From the NCBI RefSeq assembly GCF_020379485.1, contig NC_063452.1, positions 13,061,065 through 13,125,064 on the forward strand: 64,000 bases of DNA. The letters run 5' to 3'. Shown in pieces: positions 43,274 to 56,294 of the stretch. Made by a program: the position numbers and the translations under genes. The notes under the pieces were generated by a model. It saw only the letters and a program-made list of their open reading frames with translations, was not told the origin of the DNA and searched no databases. Position 1 is the first letter of the stretch. Each line of letters starts with the position of its first letter. Origin of the DNA: Brassica napus. Lineage: Eukaryota > Streptophyta > Magnoliopsida > Brassicales > Brassicaceae.

Positions 43274-43912
43274 ATGATTTTCTTATGGTTGTAGAAACGA
43301 ATAGATATGATACATTATTGTCCAGAAGTAGCCTAGTAATCAATAAAGTTAGCATGTTGTTTTCAATAAATTATATATATATATATACTTACTTATGTAG
43401 TGACCTCAGAGTGATCAAAATATTAAAGCAACTAACATCCGATTCAAGGTAGCATCTGAGTTTATTATGTATATTAAAAGTTAATTCAGAGTTGTCAATC
43501 TTAAAAATTACATTGTAAGATCAAGGCAATTAATATTTATTCGTTTCAAGATTAAAAAATTTATATGTAAGAAAACAACACCCCAAAATGTATTAATCAC
43601 CTCAGAGTATCTTAATCTCTCAAATTACAAATCATGAAAGAAGGATCACGCAAATCCAAGAAACTAATCAAATATGTCAAACTAGTCCACAAAAGAAAAA
43701 CAATACTCAATCTCATACATCAGAAATCAGAAATCAATTTGGACTTAAAAGTTAGTTTCTAGACCTTGTGGTTTATTTTTGGATAAGATTTATAATTCAA
43801 CTTTATGGTTTAGACATATAATAATTTGTTACTAATAAAAGAAACTGACTACTTTAATTTTTTTGATATAAGTTCATTAATTTTTAAATCTTTTCTATAT
43901 TTTTGTTATATA

Positions 43913-44156
43913 CTCCCTCCGTTCCATTAAGATATACTTTTTAGAAAAAAAATTGTTTCACAAAAATGTATTTTTGTGTTTTCTATGAAAAATTGTAAAC
44001 TTCAAGAAAATTAATTGACTTTATTGAATTACTATTGGTTAAAAGTAATTGAAAATTGAAAATTACAGAAAATGATACATTTATTATGGTAGTTTAATGT
44101 GTTTTCTTAATATGTATGAAAATACAAAAAAATCTATCTTTGTGGAACAGATGAAA
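43913..44156. mobile_element. Stowaway-like MITE
   Basis: The left end CTCCCTCCGTTCCATTAAGATA and the reverse complement of the right end (TTTCATCTGTTCCACAAAGATA) are imperfect inverted repeats. TA flanks both sides (43911-43912 and 44157-44158). Length about 244 bp. CTCCCTCCGTTCC is the standard Stowaway terminus in plants. Confidence 0.7.
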
Positions 44157-44233
44157 TATAGTTTAATAAGGAAAAAAAGACTCACCTTCACTTCATTGAT
44201 CCATCGTTGCATACAAAACAACTATGTTGTCCT

Positions 44234-44276
44234 TTGTTCTATAACTCAGTTTGTAAGGAGGGAGATCCTTCAAAAC
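44234..44276 (-). pseudogene. Second fragment of the unrecognised gene's exon
   Basis: On the minus strand it reads KDLPP-YKLSYR-like, close to the start of the exon at 43273-43042. The shared nucleotide block is TTCTATAACTCAG...GGAGGGAGATCCTTCA. A truncated paralogous or duplicated copy. Confidence 0.4.
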
Positions 44277-46248
44277 ATAAACAAAAACCAAATGATATGT
44301 TTAGAGATTTTATACTATGTACCAAAAACTATATTAAAAATAGAAAATAGTTAATTCATACTTCAATAAGCTCTGGTCGCCTGTGACAATGTATTAACAA
44401 CCAACAATCAGGTCTGGACCTGACCCCATACACGTGAAACAATCGTATGGGGCCCATGTTTCATAAAAAAAGAGGTATATTTTTTTTCTATTGTTGTTAA
44501 TTAGATAGATCAATGTGTATTGTAATTGTGTTTTACAAAAAAATCAAATTTTAATAGTTTTGAAGATGTTGTAAAAAAATTTATTTTAAATTGATTTTTT
44601 ATCGAGATTTTTTTTTATGTATAGTTAAGGTCTTCAGTTTTGTATTTTGTATTGGACCATCAATATCTCAGATTCTCGGGACCGGTACTGACAACAATAA
44701 TAATATTGTTTTTTTTTATCAATTTCGTTAGAATGAAAATAAATCAATAGTTCATACAAAAGATATAGCTCACGCTAAAAAGAAACAACACAATCCAAAT
44801 ACTCAACCTATATAAGGTCTACAAGCAGTTCGAAGAGGCTTCTCTCAAGATTCTCTGATGTAGCCAAAGCCAAATACGAATTGAAAATCGGCCTCTCTCT
44901 ATAATAATATTGTTAACAACTATTTTATGTTTACTTAATTATAATCAGTATAAAAATCGCTTACAGATTCAGAAGTCATATTGCCTTTCCATGTTTTTAG
45001 GCATTTCTGCAACCTGTAAATTGGTAAAGCAAAAGAATATTAAAAATAATCTAGCTTAAAATTATACTAAATTCACGCTCGATTTCACACTTATGCATAG
45101 ATATAAAATACGTATATCCGAAGAAAATCCATCAATGTTTCTCTTGTCCCCAACCTCATGGATTAATGGAGCGACTCAGCTTAATGTGAGGCGAAAGGTC
45201 TAAACACCGTGGGAGGAGTCTATGGGTCCGATTGGGGTTAGAGTTGTCCAGACTTTATGGGATTAAATAGCCTCTAAATCCTATTTTTTACCAATTAAGC
45301 TTTTTTCTAAATTTAATAGTTCTAAAGTTCTCAAAGTCATTTCATATTTTGATATGCTTATATCCTCACTTACGTGACTTTAAAAACAAAAATAAGTTTT
45401 TCATTTATTTTCGTTATTAAAATATATTTTTTTCTTTCCTACAATAACTAAAATACTTATTCTAGTTTATATCAATTTTATCATAAACTTTGTTTGATAA
45501 ATTAATCATTGTTATATTTTTTTTAGATCCATATTGTATTACTTTCATTTTCATATATGTGTTTTCATTATTATTTTTCATAACTATATATTTATGATGA
45601 AAAGTTAACATTTTTATTTACTGTTTTTATGATTTTTATTAATTTTATTTTTTTGATATTTAAAATAATATTAACAGTGCTAACAACCAAAGTTTCTACG
45701 GTCGACACTCTACTAATTATTATATTGTGAATGAAATATGTATCTGTGTTTTATTGATATGCTACATTAATTTCTACCAAGTTACTTTGATGGCTTTATT
45801 AAAGGACCAAAAATCAAACCAATTTTATCATGTGTTCTGATTGGGACTTTGATGGCTTTATTAAATATCCAACTAAGTAGAGATATTTACGTTATTACAT
45901 TCGATGATCTGTTGCAAATGCTTAATTTAGCCATGAGACCTATCACCAGTTCGTGAGTCAGTAACCGAAACGTTTTTATATCAGTAACATATACTAATGT
46001 ACATATATATTTAAGAAGTTGGACTTGAATGAACTAGTGACCTACTTAAAAACAATGTTCCTTAACTATGTCGTGTCCCAACACAAACGGTTTTCAAATT
46101 ATCGTGATTGTCATTTGCAAGATACAAAGTATCGTGATCCCAACCACGCCTTCCTAGTTATTTAATCATTTTCTCTTTGCATCTTTGTTTCTGGAAGCTT
46201 TTAGTTTTGAGGCCTAATATTGATAAAAAAAAAACTTATTTGCAAGTG
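44277..46248. other. AT-rich intergenic DNA
   Basis: About 2 kb without a supported gene. A somewhat GC-richer 120 bp near 45140-45265 has no coding frame and no tRNA fold that I can see. Confidence 0.4.
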
Positions 46249-46265
46249 AAATTTCTATGACATTT

Positions 46266-46423
46266 TTTTTTTTTGTAAAAGGCTTTCATTAAAATTTAAA
46301 ACAAAGTACAAGATGTGATTTGTTAGATCACATAGTTTAAGAAAGTTTGATACATGAAGTAGACAGAGCAAGAACTATGTATAAGTAAGAAAACTTAGTA
46401 CAACTGTTAAGCTTGACCAAACT
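46266..46423 (-). mobile_element. 5'-truncated LINE fragment
   Basis: 158 bp flanked by an exact 17-bp duplication, AAATTTCTATGACATTT (46249-46265 and 46424-46440). T11 directly follows the left copy, i.e. a poly-A tail on the minus strand. The minus strand ends TTTTAATGAAAGCCTTTTAC before the tail, like 3' ends of plant L1-type LINEs. No Pol III boxes were seen, so LINE is preferred to SINE. Confidence 0.75.
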
Positions 46424-46624
46424 AAATTTCTATGACATTTAGTTTCAGAAAATTCACATTCTCTAAAGAATTCTACTTCTTTATTGCACCTTGTTGACAC
46501 ATAACAATATCCACAATCATGAAAAAGAAAACAACCCAACACACAAATTATATTACACCCACAAAGAAACCATCAGCCACATGACGGAGATGATTCACAG
46601 TTTTTCTTGGTAAGATTCAGGAAT

Positions 46625-48102
46625 TTATTTATGGAATTCAATAACATAATATGAGTAAGCACGACATATGATTTCACAACGACGAAAACCCGAATCAGAG
46701 GCCAAAGTCTCGAACTGGGAAAGAGACTTCTCCTTACCACCCGATAATTGTGTTAACATCACCATGTCCTTCGCGAGCACAACGTTAGAAGAAAAGTCGT
46801 TGGCCTTTGGTTCTAAAGGTGTAATCATGTCGACTATTATCACCTTTCCTTTTTCGGAAAGACTTCTCCAACAGTTTTTGAGAATTTTCACACAGTCTTC
46901 GTCATTCCAATCATGTAGTATCCACTGTAATAATTTATCAGTTCTATTGTAGTTAATATATGGTTTACCAAGGAACTATATATATATATGTGGTAATGAT
47001 AAAAATCCATTAAAATAGTGTATATATTATGAACTTACTTTCATGAAAATAGCATTTCCTTTTGGAATTTCTATAAACATGTCTCCTGAAACATGTTCCA
47101 CTCCTATATATAACCAAAATATTAAAACTGAGCAAAACAAATATAACATATGTTAATGTGATCTATCACTACATGTTATACCTGGATATAGAGGAGCATG
47201 TGCTAAAACCGAGGCTAGATCGAAATTGATGCCTTTAATATGTGGATACTTGGAAATCACTAGACTTATAACAGTTCCAATTCCTCCTCCCACATCCACC
47301 AAAGTGTGTACATCTTCGAATCCTCTATAAACTTCTAAAACCTTCTTCATGGTCAACGTGGAAGCTTCCGACATTGCCCGGTTAAATTTCTCTGAGAATC
47401 CTTCATCCGAACCAATATATTCAAAAAGTTTCATGCCATGAGCAGAGACGCATGCATCCTTTCCTTCTAATATCACATCTTTGAGATGTGTCCTATGAAT
47501 ATATTTTATATCAATTGTTATTTGTGTTGTAAACTAGTTACATGGTTTATAATATGTATATTTATATAACATTTTATTGCAAACCGGTTTAGTTATAAGA
47601 ACTATTAGCGGCTTGTTTGTGAATAATTAAGCAGTACTTACCAAGTCTTGAAATAGACTTCGCTTAAGTTGACCATGAAGAGAGGCGCAAGAGAACCGGA
47701 TCCGTCTCCACCGGTCAAGAAAAATCTGCAAACCGGTTCAGCTGCATATACCCTCTTGGAATTTCCGTTTTCTTCGGTTTCAACCATACGGTACTTCAAG
47801 ATCGAGTGACTGGCTAGTAAAATCAGCATCCGGTCCAACAAAACCGGTGCCTCTGGGTTAATAGGTTTGGTTGGGAGACGGAGCGTAATCTCATAAGAGG
47901 AGAGCCAGACACCTTCATCTACGGCTGTGATTGTTTCGATGACGCCAAGCTCCAAGGCCGCTTTGAGAACCATGGGGAAGGCAAGTGTGTTCACAAGACT
48001 CTCTGCTTGCAAGCTCACAGTTTCTTCATCAAATTTTTCTTCTTCTTTGATTAGACTTGGTTTAGTGGAGGAGGTTAAGGGATCTTGAAGTTGGTTTGCC
48101 AT
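46625..48102 (-). CDS. Plant family-2 O-methyltransferase (COMT/IGMT-like)
   Basis: S-adenosylmethionine-dependent O-methyltransferase, expected to methylate a hydroxylated phenolic or indole substrate in the cytosol. Four exons: 48102-47643, 47492-47182, 47103-47039, 46924-46625, all GT-AG, joined frame open, about 378 residues (normal for the family). Start MANQLQ. The N-terminal dimerisation domain ([37 protein letters not shown]) is followed by the SAM-binding loop [15 protein letters not shown] and GINFDLASV. The catalytic His lies in [17 protein letters not shown], and the C-terminal Glu region is GKVIIVD. Looks intact. Position suggests the ortholog of At1g63140; the related indole glucosinolate methyltransferases of Brassicaceae are a plausible substrate hint, but the substrate cannot be told from sequence. 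Confidence 0.9.
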
Positions 48103-48197
48103 TGTTGTTGGCTGAAAAGTTGAGAAATATAGATAACAAAGGTATAGACGTTGGTAAGAGATCGTTGGTTGCAACGTTAATTTCCAGTGTAGTGTCG

Positions 48198-48204
48198 TTT
48201 TATA
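48198..48204 (-). promoter_or_regulatory. TATA box of the O-methyltransferase gene
   Basis: TATAAAA on the minus strand, 96 bp before the ATG at 48102, in the context CCCTATAAAACG. Spacing fits a short 5' UTR. Confidence 0.55.
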
Positions 48205-48647
48205 GGGAGAAACCCCAAAACCTAATTAGTGCCAAATATTTTATTTTCTTGGGAATTGACGAAAGCATAATACATGTGCCTAGTAGAACCAAATTCGTTA
48301 CATCTTGTTTACATCGACTAAGTTTGTTGCAAATAAATATATACCCAGGGGATGCATGCTGGTATTGAAAGATCTAAAAAGATCAATAAGTTTGTTTTTG
48401 GATGGCAAGGAATCAAGTGTTAGACAGAAAATAAAGAACTAATATGAATAATAGACAGTGTAAAGTGGAATAAATTCAGTCTCGAGTGAGAGAAAATAAG
48501 TATAAATGAATACAAAGTTTTCGTTGAAATTGAGTAATTAGTGCAAGTGTTTTAATGTGTTAAGAATTATCATCTTCTTGTATTTTTCCTTTATTTTTAG
48601 TACTCCAAGCTTGTATAAAATAAGTTTTCTAATACTGATTTATTATT

Positions 48648-50092
48648 CTACTAGATTTGGGTTCGTGCGTTGCAACGGACTTTATTTGATATTTTAATTT
48701 AATAAAAATATTAAAAAATCATTTTATTATTTTTTAAAAATTAATTGTTTTTGCATATGTTATGTGAAATTTATTTTATAGTTAAGAACTCGTTTTCACA
48801 CATAAATTTCAATTAATATTTGTTAGAGTTAGAAAAACCATCCAAAAGTAAAAATTTAAGCCGGATCCAACCCAAAATAATAATTATAATGAAATAAAAA
48901 GAAATTTAGAAGTTAAATAAGGCCAAGAAGAAATGACAACATTATACACTTTCTTATGTACTAATTTAATGTTTTATTAAGCTTATCTAATGTTAAATAA
49001 TTTTCTTGATTCATTATTTATTAATGATATATTTTCATAAAAAAATTTAATTAAAATGAATTATAAACTACTACATATCAAACATGTGTTTGATTTTCGT
49101 ATAACCAAACACATAAATACCAATCACGACAACATCCTAAGTTTTGATTTTTGATAATTTAATAGCTTTACCATCATACTTGTCATCAAATATTTTTTTT
49201 TAAATACTACAAAGTAGGTATGTTTACTTTTGTTAAAATTTACAATTAAAAAGAAAAAGAAAAACTATCAAATAATTTTTTATATTTTTGTTTAGGATTA
49301 TAGAAAAAGAAAAGTATTATCATATAAACTTTTACAATTATCTTCTGTTTAAAATTTTAGAAAAATCTTATTGCTATCAAATAATTATTTCTAGTTTCTA
49401 TTAAATAATTTTAAATTATGATTTTTACGGTTCATATCAATACTATTTTTTACACTTCATTTTTAATTAAATAATTTTTAGTATCATGTTGATCATCAAA
49501 TTTTCTATACTATCAAATAACTTCTTACAATTCTTTTTATACATATCACTTATTTTATAGTTAGTTTTTCTATTTGATTTTTATTAAATAATTTCTTGTA
49601 CTTGTAGGATTTTATAATTCGTTTTTTATTTAAACTTTTTTTAAAAAAAATAATATTTTCTCTTATAATATCTTTCTTTAGTATCTTTAAAGATGAAAAA
49701 TATACAAAATATTTTAAAAAGAAAAAAATACTTTCAAATAGCTTTTTACAATTATTCTTTGTTTATAGAATTTTCAAAAATTAAATTTACTATAAAATAT
49801 TTTTAAAATATTATAAAAAGAGCCATACAAATATAATTGTAAAAGGCTATGTAATAGTAATTTTCCTTTTCTTAACTCCTAAAAAGAATAATAAACTATA
49901 TTTTTGTAATAATTTTCCCTTTCTAGTGTCCAAAATAATGTAATAATAATTTTTTTCCTAAATCTTTTTAAATCCTAATAAAATAGAATTGTAACATATT
50001 TTTGACACGTCACAATCTTAATAAATTAACTGACACATGTCGCGATCATGTTATTTAGAAACTTTGAAGAACCAAACTTTATATAATAAGAT
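48648..50092. repeat. Helitron-like non-autonomous element (candidate)
   Basis: Starts with TCTACTAGATTTGGGTTCGTGCG, a 5' end seen in Brassicaceae Helitron-type repeats, between T and T. It may end with ACCAAACTTTATATAATAAG near 50090. No inverted termini or target duplication, as expected for Helitrons, and no coding capacity. Boundaries are tentative. Confidence 0.35.
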
Positions 50093-52928
50093 TATAAATT
50101 ATGAAAGCACTATATCATCGATTTTATAAATGAAAATTTTACATATTTTGTGAAAGTTGAAGTCTAATAATTTTACTTATATTACGATAACAGTTTTATA
50201 AAAGAGCATGTTTAACCGACTTTTTTACATTAGATATATATTTATATTTTTAACATATTTAACATTATTTTAGCTAACATTTTACTTTTAAATATTATAT
50301 TATATTTGGTTTTGTTGATTGGTCTTTTTTATTGACGCATGTTTAACAATTTTATTTACACTATACTGTAAAATTATAAAACTTTCTTCCATTAATTTCG
50401 TAGTTAATTACATTCAAAACCTAACTCCCAAATATATAAAGAGCTTTTAATTAAACAATTGATTAAAGAATTTTCACAAGCTGGTTTGATTCGCTTTTAG
50501 TTGAGTTGATTTTTTCGTTTGTTTCATCTTTTAGCTCTGTTGATCATCCGCTTAGAATCATGGCTGCCATGAACGTTGTTAGTCTCTTATAACAGCTTAT
50601 CCTTTCTTTATTTTCCGACTTCATCTTTTGTGACAGATTTATACATCAACAAAGTAAATATATAGTATATATAATGGTTTCCGAAACTATATGTAAATTT
50701 CTCCAACTTCTTGATGGTTCATTGAAATTAATGAAAACAAATTATGTTGTACACTATAACACTGTATTCTCATTTTAATCAATGAATTAAGTTTGGCATA
50801 AAATATTTCTATTTATATGACAAACAAAATTATTCTTAATATTACAAATTTTACTAATTGCAAATTGTATTGGTATTTATTTATTTTTTGAACAAATTGG
50901 TATTTTAACTAAAAGCATGGAGCAAATCCTTTCCAGAAGGGTCTAATGCCTGTCTGAACAATTTTCTCCACAATATTTAAATGCAAATTATTGAAAATGC
51001 TACCATATGGAACGTGTTACGTAGTCTCTGGCAGTTAATGTCATTGTGAAAATTGACAAAATACGTTTTATTCAAAAACAAATGTCATTATTGGCATATG
51101 TGCAAGTTTCTTCTTATAGATACTGACATATTGTTGTTGACTGCAAAAATTGAAAACAATTTATCCACAATGGTCTTAATTAGGGATGAGAAAATTTGTT
51201 GGGATTCCTAATTTATTAATTTGATTTGGGCTTTGATTTGTGTATTATATTTTAAAATCTAGATCTAGATCTGTGTATTATATTTTAACAGTTAAAATAT
51301 ATGAAATCTAACTTTTCATATAAAAATATTAATAAAATACTAGATAAATACATTAGATTATCATAAACTTATTTATTAAAAACTAGGTATTCCTTTGAAT
51401 ATTCTTTGTATATTAATGTGAAAATGTATAAAAAATCAATTAAAATCATATATTTAATATTTTAAATTTAGTTTTATTTAATCTAATATTTTAATTTATT
51501 TCTTATTTTCATAAATTAATAATATTAATTTGGTTATTACTAAACATATTCAATTAGCATACAGATATTCGCAAAGATTGACATATTCAAATAATTATTT
51601 TTGGCTCTAAAAAATTCATATCCAGATATATGTATCATAAATTAAAACGAATTAAAAAATTTGTAAATATAAATAAATTATAAATAACAATAGCATATTT
51701 TATATTATTTGGAAATTAAAAAAAGATTAGTTTAGAAAAAAAAATCAACATAAATTTTAGTAACTGGTATAACAAATTGAAAGATTTTTCAATTTTAAAA
51801 AATTAAAATTAGTATTAAAATAACTATAATATTAAACATAAACCGACTAAAACTTGTAAAATGAAATCAAAATACTGATATACAAATCTGCCCTATGTTC
51901 TTAAAGTGATAAAATTTTATCTTAATTATCTACAATTTTAATGAAATTTTATACATTAAATTTATTTTTTACCCTTTTGAATAACCAATAAGTTTTTATA
52001 TAAATCATATTCATTTAATTAATCATACATTAAAAAAGACTATATTAGTCTATTACACTATTTTTTTAATCTCTGTAAGAAATTGTCAAAATGACACTTA
52101 ATATGAAATAGATAGAGTATATGGCTAGCGTTGACGTGAGAAACATATTCTAGAGAAGTGGGATTGGAAATTTTTTTTTTATCAACGGAAATCTTCAATA
52201 AAATCTTTAAGGGTTTATTGGCGAGATAGCCAGATTTCAAAGACAAATGAAGAAACTAGCAATGATTTTGACGTAATTCATTGTCAAACTTTTTGGCTTG
52301 ATTCCATCCGGTTATGCCCCTTACCGTAACAGGTTGCCGGTTCGTTGTTATAAAGTGAACGACGTGGAAGGTTTTGGCTGCCACAGTAACAATCGCATAT
52401 AATAGGGATCGTTGTGCGCAACTGTCTTGAGCACGTATGAGGGAGGATATAAATCAAGAGTAGTGACGAACAAATGTGAGGGAGATAAAAACTCTGTAAC
52501 ATAATGGTGATCTGAAAATGATGACATAAATCCTATTCCAATTGTATTGCTTTCCATACTACGTCACGTATGTGGAATGGTTTATTGTAAGTTCATTTAC
52601 AATGGAGTGATGGTGTTCTTAATTTTAGAACCGTGACAAGGTGCATGGTGAAAGTAAAATACGAAATGGTTTACATAAAGTCAAGCCGAGTTCAGTAAAA
52701 CCGTCCAATTTAGACGACCGAAACTTTCCGTTTGACATGAGTCAGATGGAATGTAATATATATTATGAACGTAAATAGATACATGCGAAGAATCTTCTTT
52801 CCATTCCACATGAACTACATAAACTAGAATAGGTGTATCCACATGACCCAAAATAACCAGTTACGTAGAAGCTGATGTGTGCGGTTGTGCAGAGATGATT
52901 ACGTATTCCCTGCAGTAAATGTTTACTG
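50093..52928. other. AT-rich intergenic DNA
   Basis: About 2.8 kb with no supported gene. Near 51890-52120 a CTGCCCTATGTTCTTAAAGT start and an ACTTAATATGAAATAGATAGAG end weakly resemble a Stowaway MITE. The piece 52270-52928 is GC-richer but has only short unrelated frames. Confidence 0.4.
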
Positions 52929-53276
52929 ACCATGAATGTTGGGGCGGTCATAAGTTCCAATGGGTCGAGCTGCTCGATGTGGGTGTTCTGGCCCTTGCGG
53001 TGGATCTGCCATATCAATATCCAATCTCTGCAAGTGAGCCTGTTGCTCTTCTTCTCTTCTCGCTCTAGCACACACTTTCTCTAAAGCTCTGATGTCTGCA
53101 ACTCTTGGAACTAGGTTTGATGGACCCCTGCTCCTCAAGTTCATACACCTGAAAGTTAAAGGGAGGTGAAGAAGGAGAATCAGTAACAAAAGAAAATAAA
53201 AATGACTTAGTCTCAAGCAGGTGACTAAATCTCAATGTTTAAATCTACTTAGAATTTGGCAACGGCGCCAATTTGA
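52929..53276 (-). repeat. Partial second copy of the gypsy leader and gag start
   Basis: Near-identical to 58500-58860, including the primer-binding site at 53258-53270 and the MNLRSRGPSN gag start. Homology ends at about 52929 (CTGACCATGAATG versus TATGACCATGAATG), so gag is cut off after about 70 codons. Confidence 0.88.
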
Positions 53277-54749
53277 TGTTAGGAGTTTTCAAGGCTCTTA
53301 AGACAAATGATGTAGTATAAAAGATTGTCGAACCAGTTCTGAGGGATATCAAAGCACCGAGAATGCAAGTACGTGCTTAATCTAAGTGCAACCAATGATT
53401 TAGATGGGTTTTATGGTACTACTAATAATAAAATGCAATAACAGAACAATAAAGCAATAAAAGAAGTGATTTTCTTTGGTTATGATAAAAAAGAACTCAT
53501 GGGTATAGGAATTAGACCTTGGGTGATCAAGTTTCGAACTAAGGATGATAAATGATCAATCAAAATATCAACCTTAAGCTTAGACACAATCTTAAACAAA
53601 CTCTATGTCTAGATGAATGTTCATTTACTAACATATTTTAAACATCAAATGTTTTTGGTTGAATAATATGAAAGCAATCATTACTAACAAGTCTATTGGC
53701 TATCTTAACACTTTTAACAACAAATGTCTTTGGTAAAGTATGTTAAAAGCTTAGGAGAGTTGTCTCAGACATTTCATCAAACACCTTGTGGGTGGGAAAT
53801 GCCTAAAGATCAACTTTTGAAAGGCCAACTCAGAAGATGCATTATGAATACTCTACTAGAGAGGAATAAGAAGGATCTACACTATAACATCCTAGATCTA
53901 GCCTAATCACCCTTAATTTCCCTAACCCATGAATTCAATAGTGGATTACTCACTACTCTTCATAATTCCTCCTAAACCCATATTGGATTTCAGATTAATC
54001 ATGTAGAGAAATACAGATAATAGATTAGAAATCAACAGGATAACATATGATCAAATGAATCAAAGAGATGAACTTTTTCACGAGGTTTTTGGTGGTTTTC
54101 TCCAAGATAAAGATATCCAGCCTCCAATAACTTACAAAAGACCCTTAAACATATGTTTAGAAAGTGTAAAACGTGCATAATGAAATGACAAAAAGGCCCT
54201 TGAGAAAACATGAATTCGGCCAAACAAATAGATGCGGAGCGACCTCGGCACGTCGCTCCGACAAGTCGCTCCAGGCTTCGGGAGCGACCTCTGTGGGTCG
54301 CTCCGGCTCCATTGTGTTGTCGTCATGCGATAGAAATGCGAGCGACCTCGGGGTGTCACTCTGGCCAAGTCGCTCTGGGCTTCGGGAGCGACCTGGAGTG
54401 GTCGCTCTGATAGGTCGCTCCGGGTCAGTTTTCGGCTTCCACCGGGATGAAATGGCGAGCGACTTCTCGGGGTCGCTCCAGCGAGGTCGATCTGAGAGGT
54501 AGTTTGGAGCGACCTCATGGCATCTCTCCGTGATGTCGCTCCCATGCTCTGCTCGTCCAATGATCACCTAGATCACCTATTTTAAGCTCCAAATGCATCC
54601 AAATGTCTCCAAGAACTCCATGTGGTACTCCAATACCTAATAAAGACTCATGTATTCAAAATGCAACCTAAACATGGCTAAATCCTAGTCTATATGATCA
54701 AAATGCACATGGGTGAATGGATAAGACAATGGAAATATGCAAGATATCA
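53277..54749 (-). repeat. Second LTR of the gypsy element
   Basis: 1,473 bp from TGATATCTTGC (minus strand, 54749) to CCTAACA (53277), near-identical to 58861-60351. It contains the GGTCGCTCC/GGAGCGACC array at about 54234-54545. Confidence 0.9.
54234..54545. repeat. Palindromic GAGCGACC/GGTCGCTC array in the LTR
   Basis: More than a dozen GAGCGAC and GTCGCTC copies in alternating orientation within about 310 bp, GC-rich in an AT-rich surrounding. Open frames here (e.g. 54132-54560) follow from the repeat and are not genes. Confidence 0.85.
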
Positions 54750-56294
54750 ACTCCTCCAAACTTGTCCACAAGTGAACTTTCTAGAACTCATAGGGAGAGA
54801 GGTTTGAAGGTAGGAGCTCATAGCCAAAAGAAACACAACTAGCACTCAATTCAACATCTAAACCATTATGAGCACACTCTCTGATAACACTCTAGCTTTT
54901 CTAAGCCTATCTCAACTCCTTTTGCCCTTATACTCATCATCAAGCATCCACACATTTAAATCAACCAACTCTCACATTCATTAAGCATAAAACATCAAGT
55001 GAATTCTTGCAAATGGTCAATTGGTCCAAATCATTTGGTTGAGTAAAGGGAAGACTTTTATTCAAGTGAGTCAAGAGGTTCAAAACACATGATCTTTAAA
55101 GGTGGTTTACTCTCAAGACAAGTAGCCTTGACATCGCACATAATATATCTAAGAAAGGGACCAACTCATGCATACAATGCTCAATCTCCATTGTTCTACC
55201 CTTTTCCCAAACATACAAGTTACACAATCACTTCCTAATGTCAAACCCAACTCCCATCTCTCACCAAAAGATCCCAAGAACACTTTGCACATAAAACTCT
55301 TTTTCTTTGAAATCTATAAAGTATTTTCTCAACTTCAAAACAAATCTTAGCTCTAAACAACTTTGCTAGCCCATTTTTCTTTCTTTTTCTCTTTTTATTT
55401 TCTTATATATATTTTTTTTTTCTTTTTCTCTTTTATATTCTTTTTTTTTTCGGGGGCCAAGACTTTAAAATAAACTCGAACTAGACGCTTATCTACTAAT
55501 TCCAATAAGATTATCCATTTAAACACAAAGAGTCTATTCTTTTCTTTCGAACTTTTCATGCTTCCAAATCAGAGTCACAACACTCACCCCCACCTATAGC
55601 GCTAGACAATAGAGTGCCTAATCTAGCAAGAATTAAGATCAAGCATTTTCGTTTCCAATACTCTCAACATTATGCACATGTAAGGCTTTCCGAAAAAAGT
55701 CTCACTCATCAAACAATGAAAGCTTAAAAGGAGGAAAGGGTTTTGGGAGTGGTATACCACTCGAGTTTGTCAAAAAGATTGGCATAAAGGATGTGACAAC
55801 TCAAGTGTGTATATCCATGACTCAGTACACAAGGGACCATAAGCAAGAAGCATTAAGTTCGTTCAGTTCAAATAAGGTCGTAGTTGGCTTCAAAGATTGA
55901 GTTTCAGCAACTAATGAGATCCAGGAAAAGTTTTCAAGGCTTGAAACATACAAGGCTTTTTGAGAGACGCAATAGCTACTCGAGTGTGAGATAGTGTTCT
56001 TTACAAGGCATCTTAAATCATTGCTCCCAATGCAAGTGAATGCAACCTATATGCTCTAGACTCTCCTAAAAATGCAAGTGATGCAATCTATATGATTTGT
56101 TTTTTTTTTATGCTAAAAGGTATGTATGCAAGACTCAATGAAAAATCATCAAAGCAAACATGATCAAATACTTGGTACCTCCCCCAAACTTAAATGACAC
56201 AGTCTATGTGTTGTCAAGTAGAGAGAGATACCCAAAAGAGAAAGCTAATATGTAAAAATGAAATGGTATATACAAGGGAAAGTAGAGAAGTACC
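54750..56294 (-). other. Non-coding 3' internal region of the gypsy element
   Basis: Lies between the protease frame and the second LTR. It has no RT or integrase homology. A pyrimidine-rich tract (about 55375-55450, purine-rich on the element strand) and CCTCCCCCAAACTTAAATG near 56187 are typical of 3' non-coding regions in plant gypsy elements. A purine tract (minus strand, about 54760-54750) borders the LTR. Confidence 0.6.

Noticed and set aside
45130..45265. GC-richer patch considered as a structural RNA
   Set aside because: No tRNA boxes, no clear fold and no flanking promoter elements.
52284..52557. Short minus-strand frames near 52.3-52.6 kb
   Set aside because: No domain, no splice context and no conservation cue; likely chance.
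54132..54567. Overlapping open frames of 136-142 codons in the gypsy LTR
   Set aside because: They arise from the GC-rich GAGCGACC array, appear on both strands and match no protein family.
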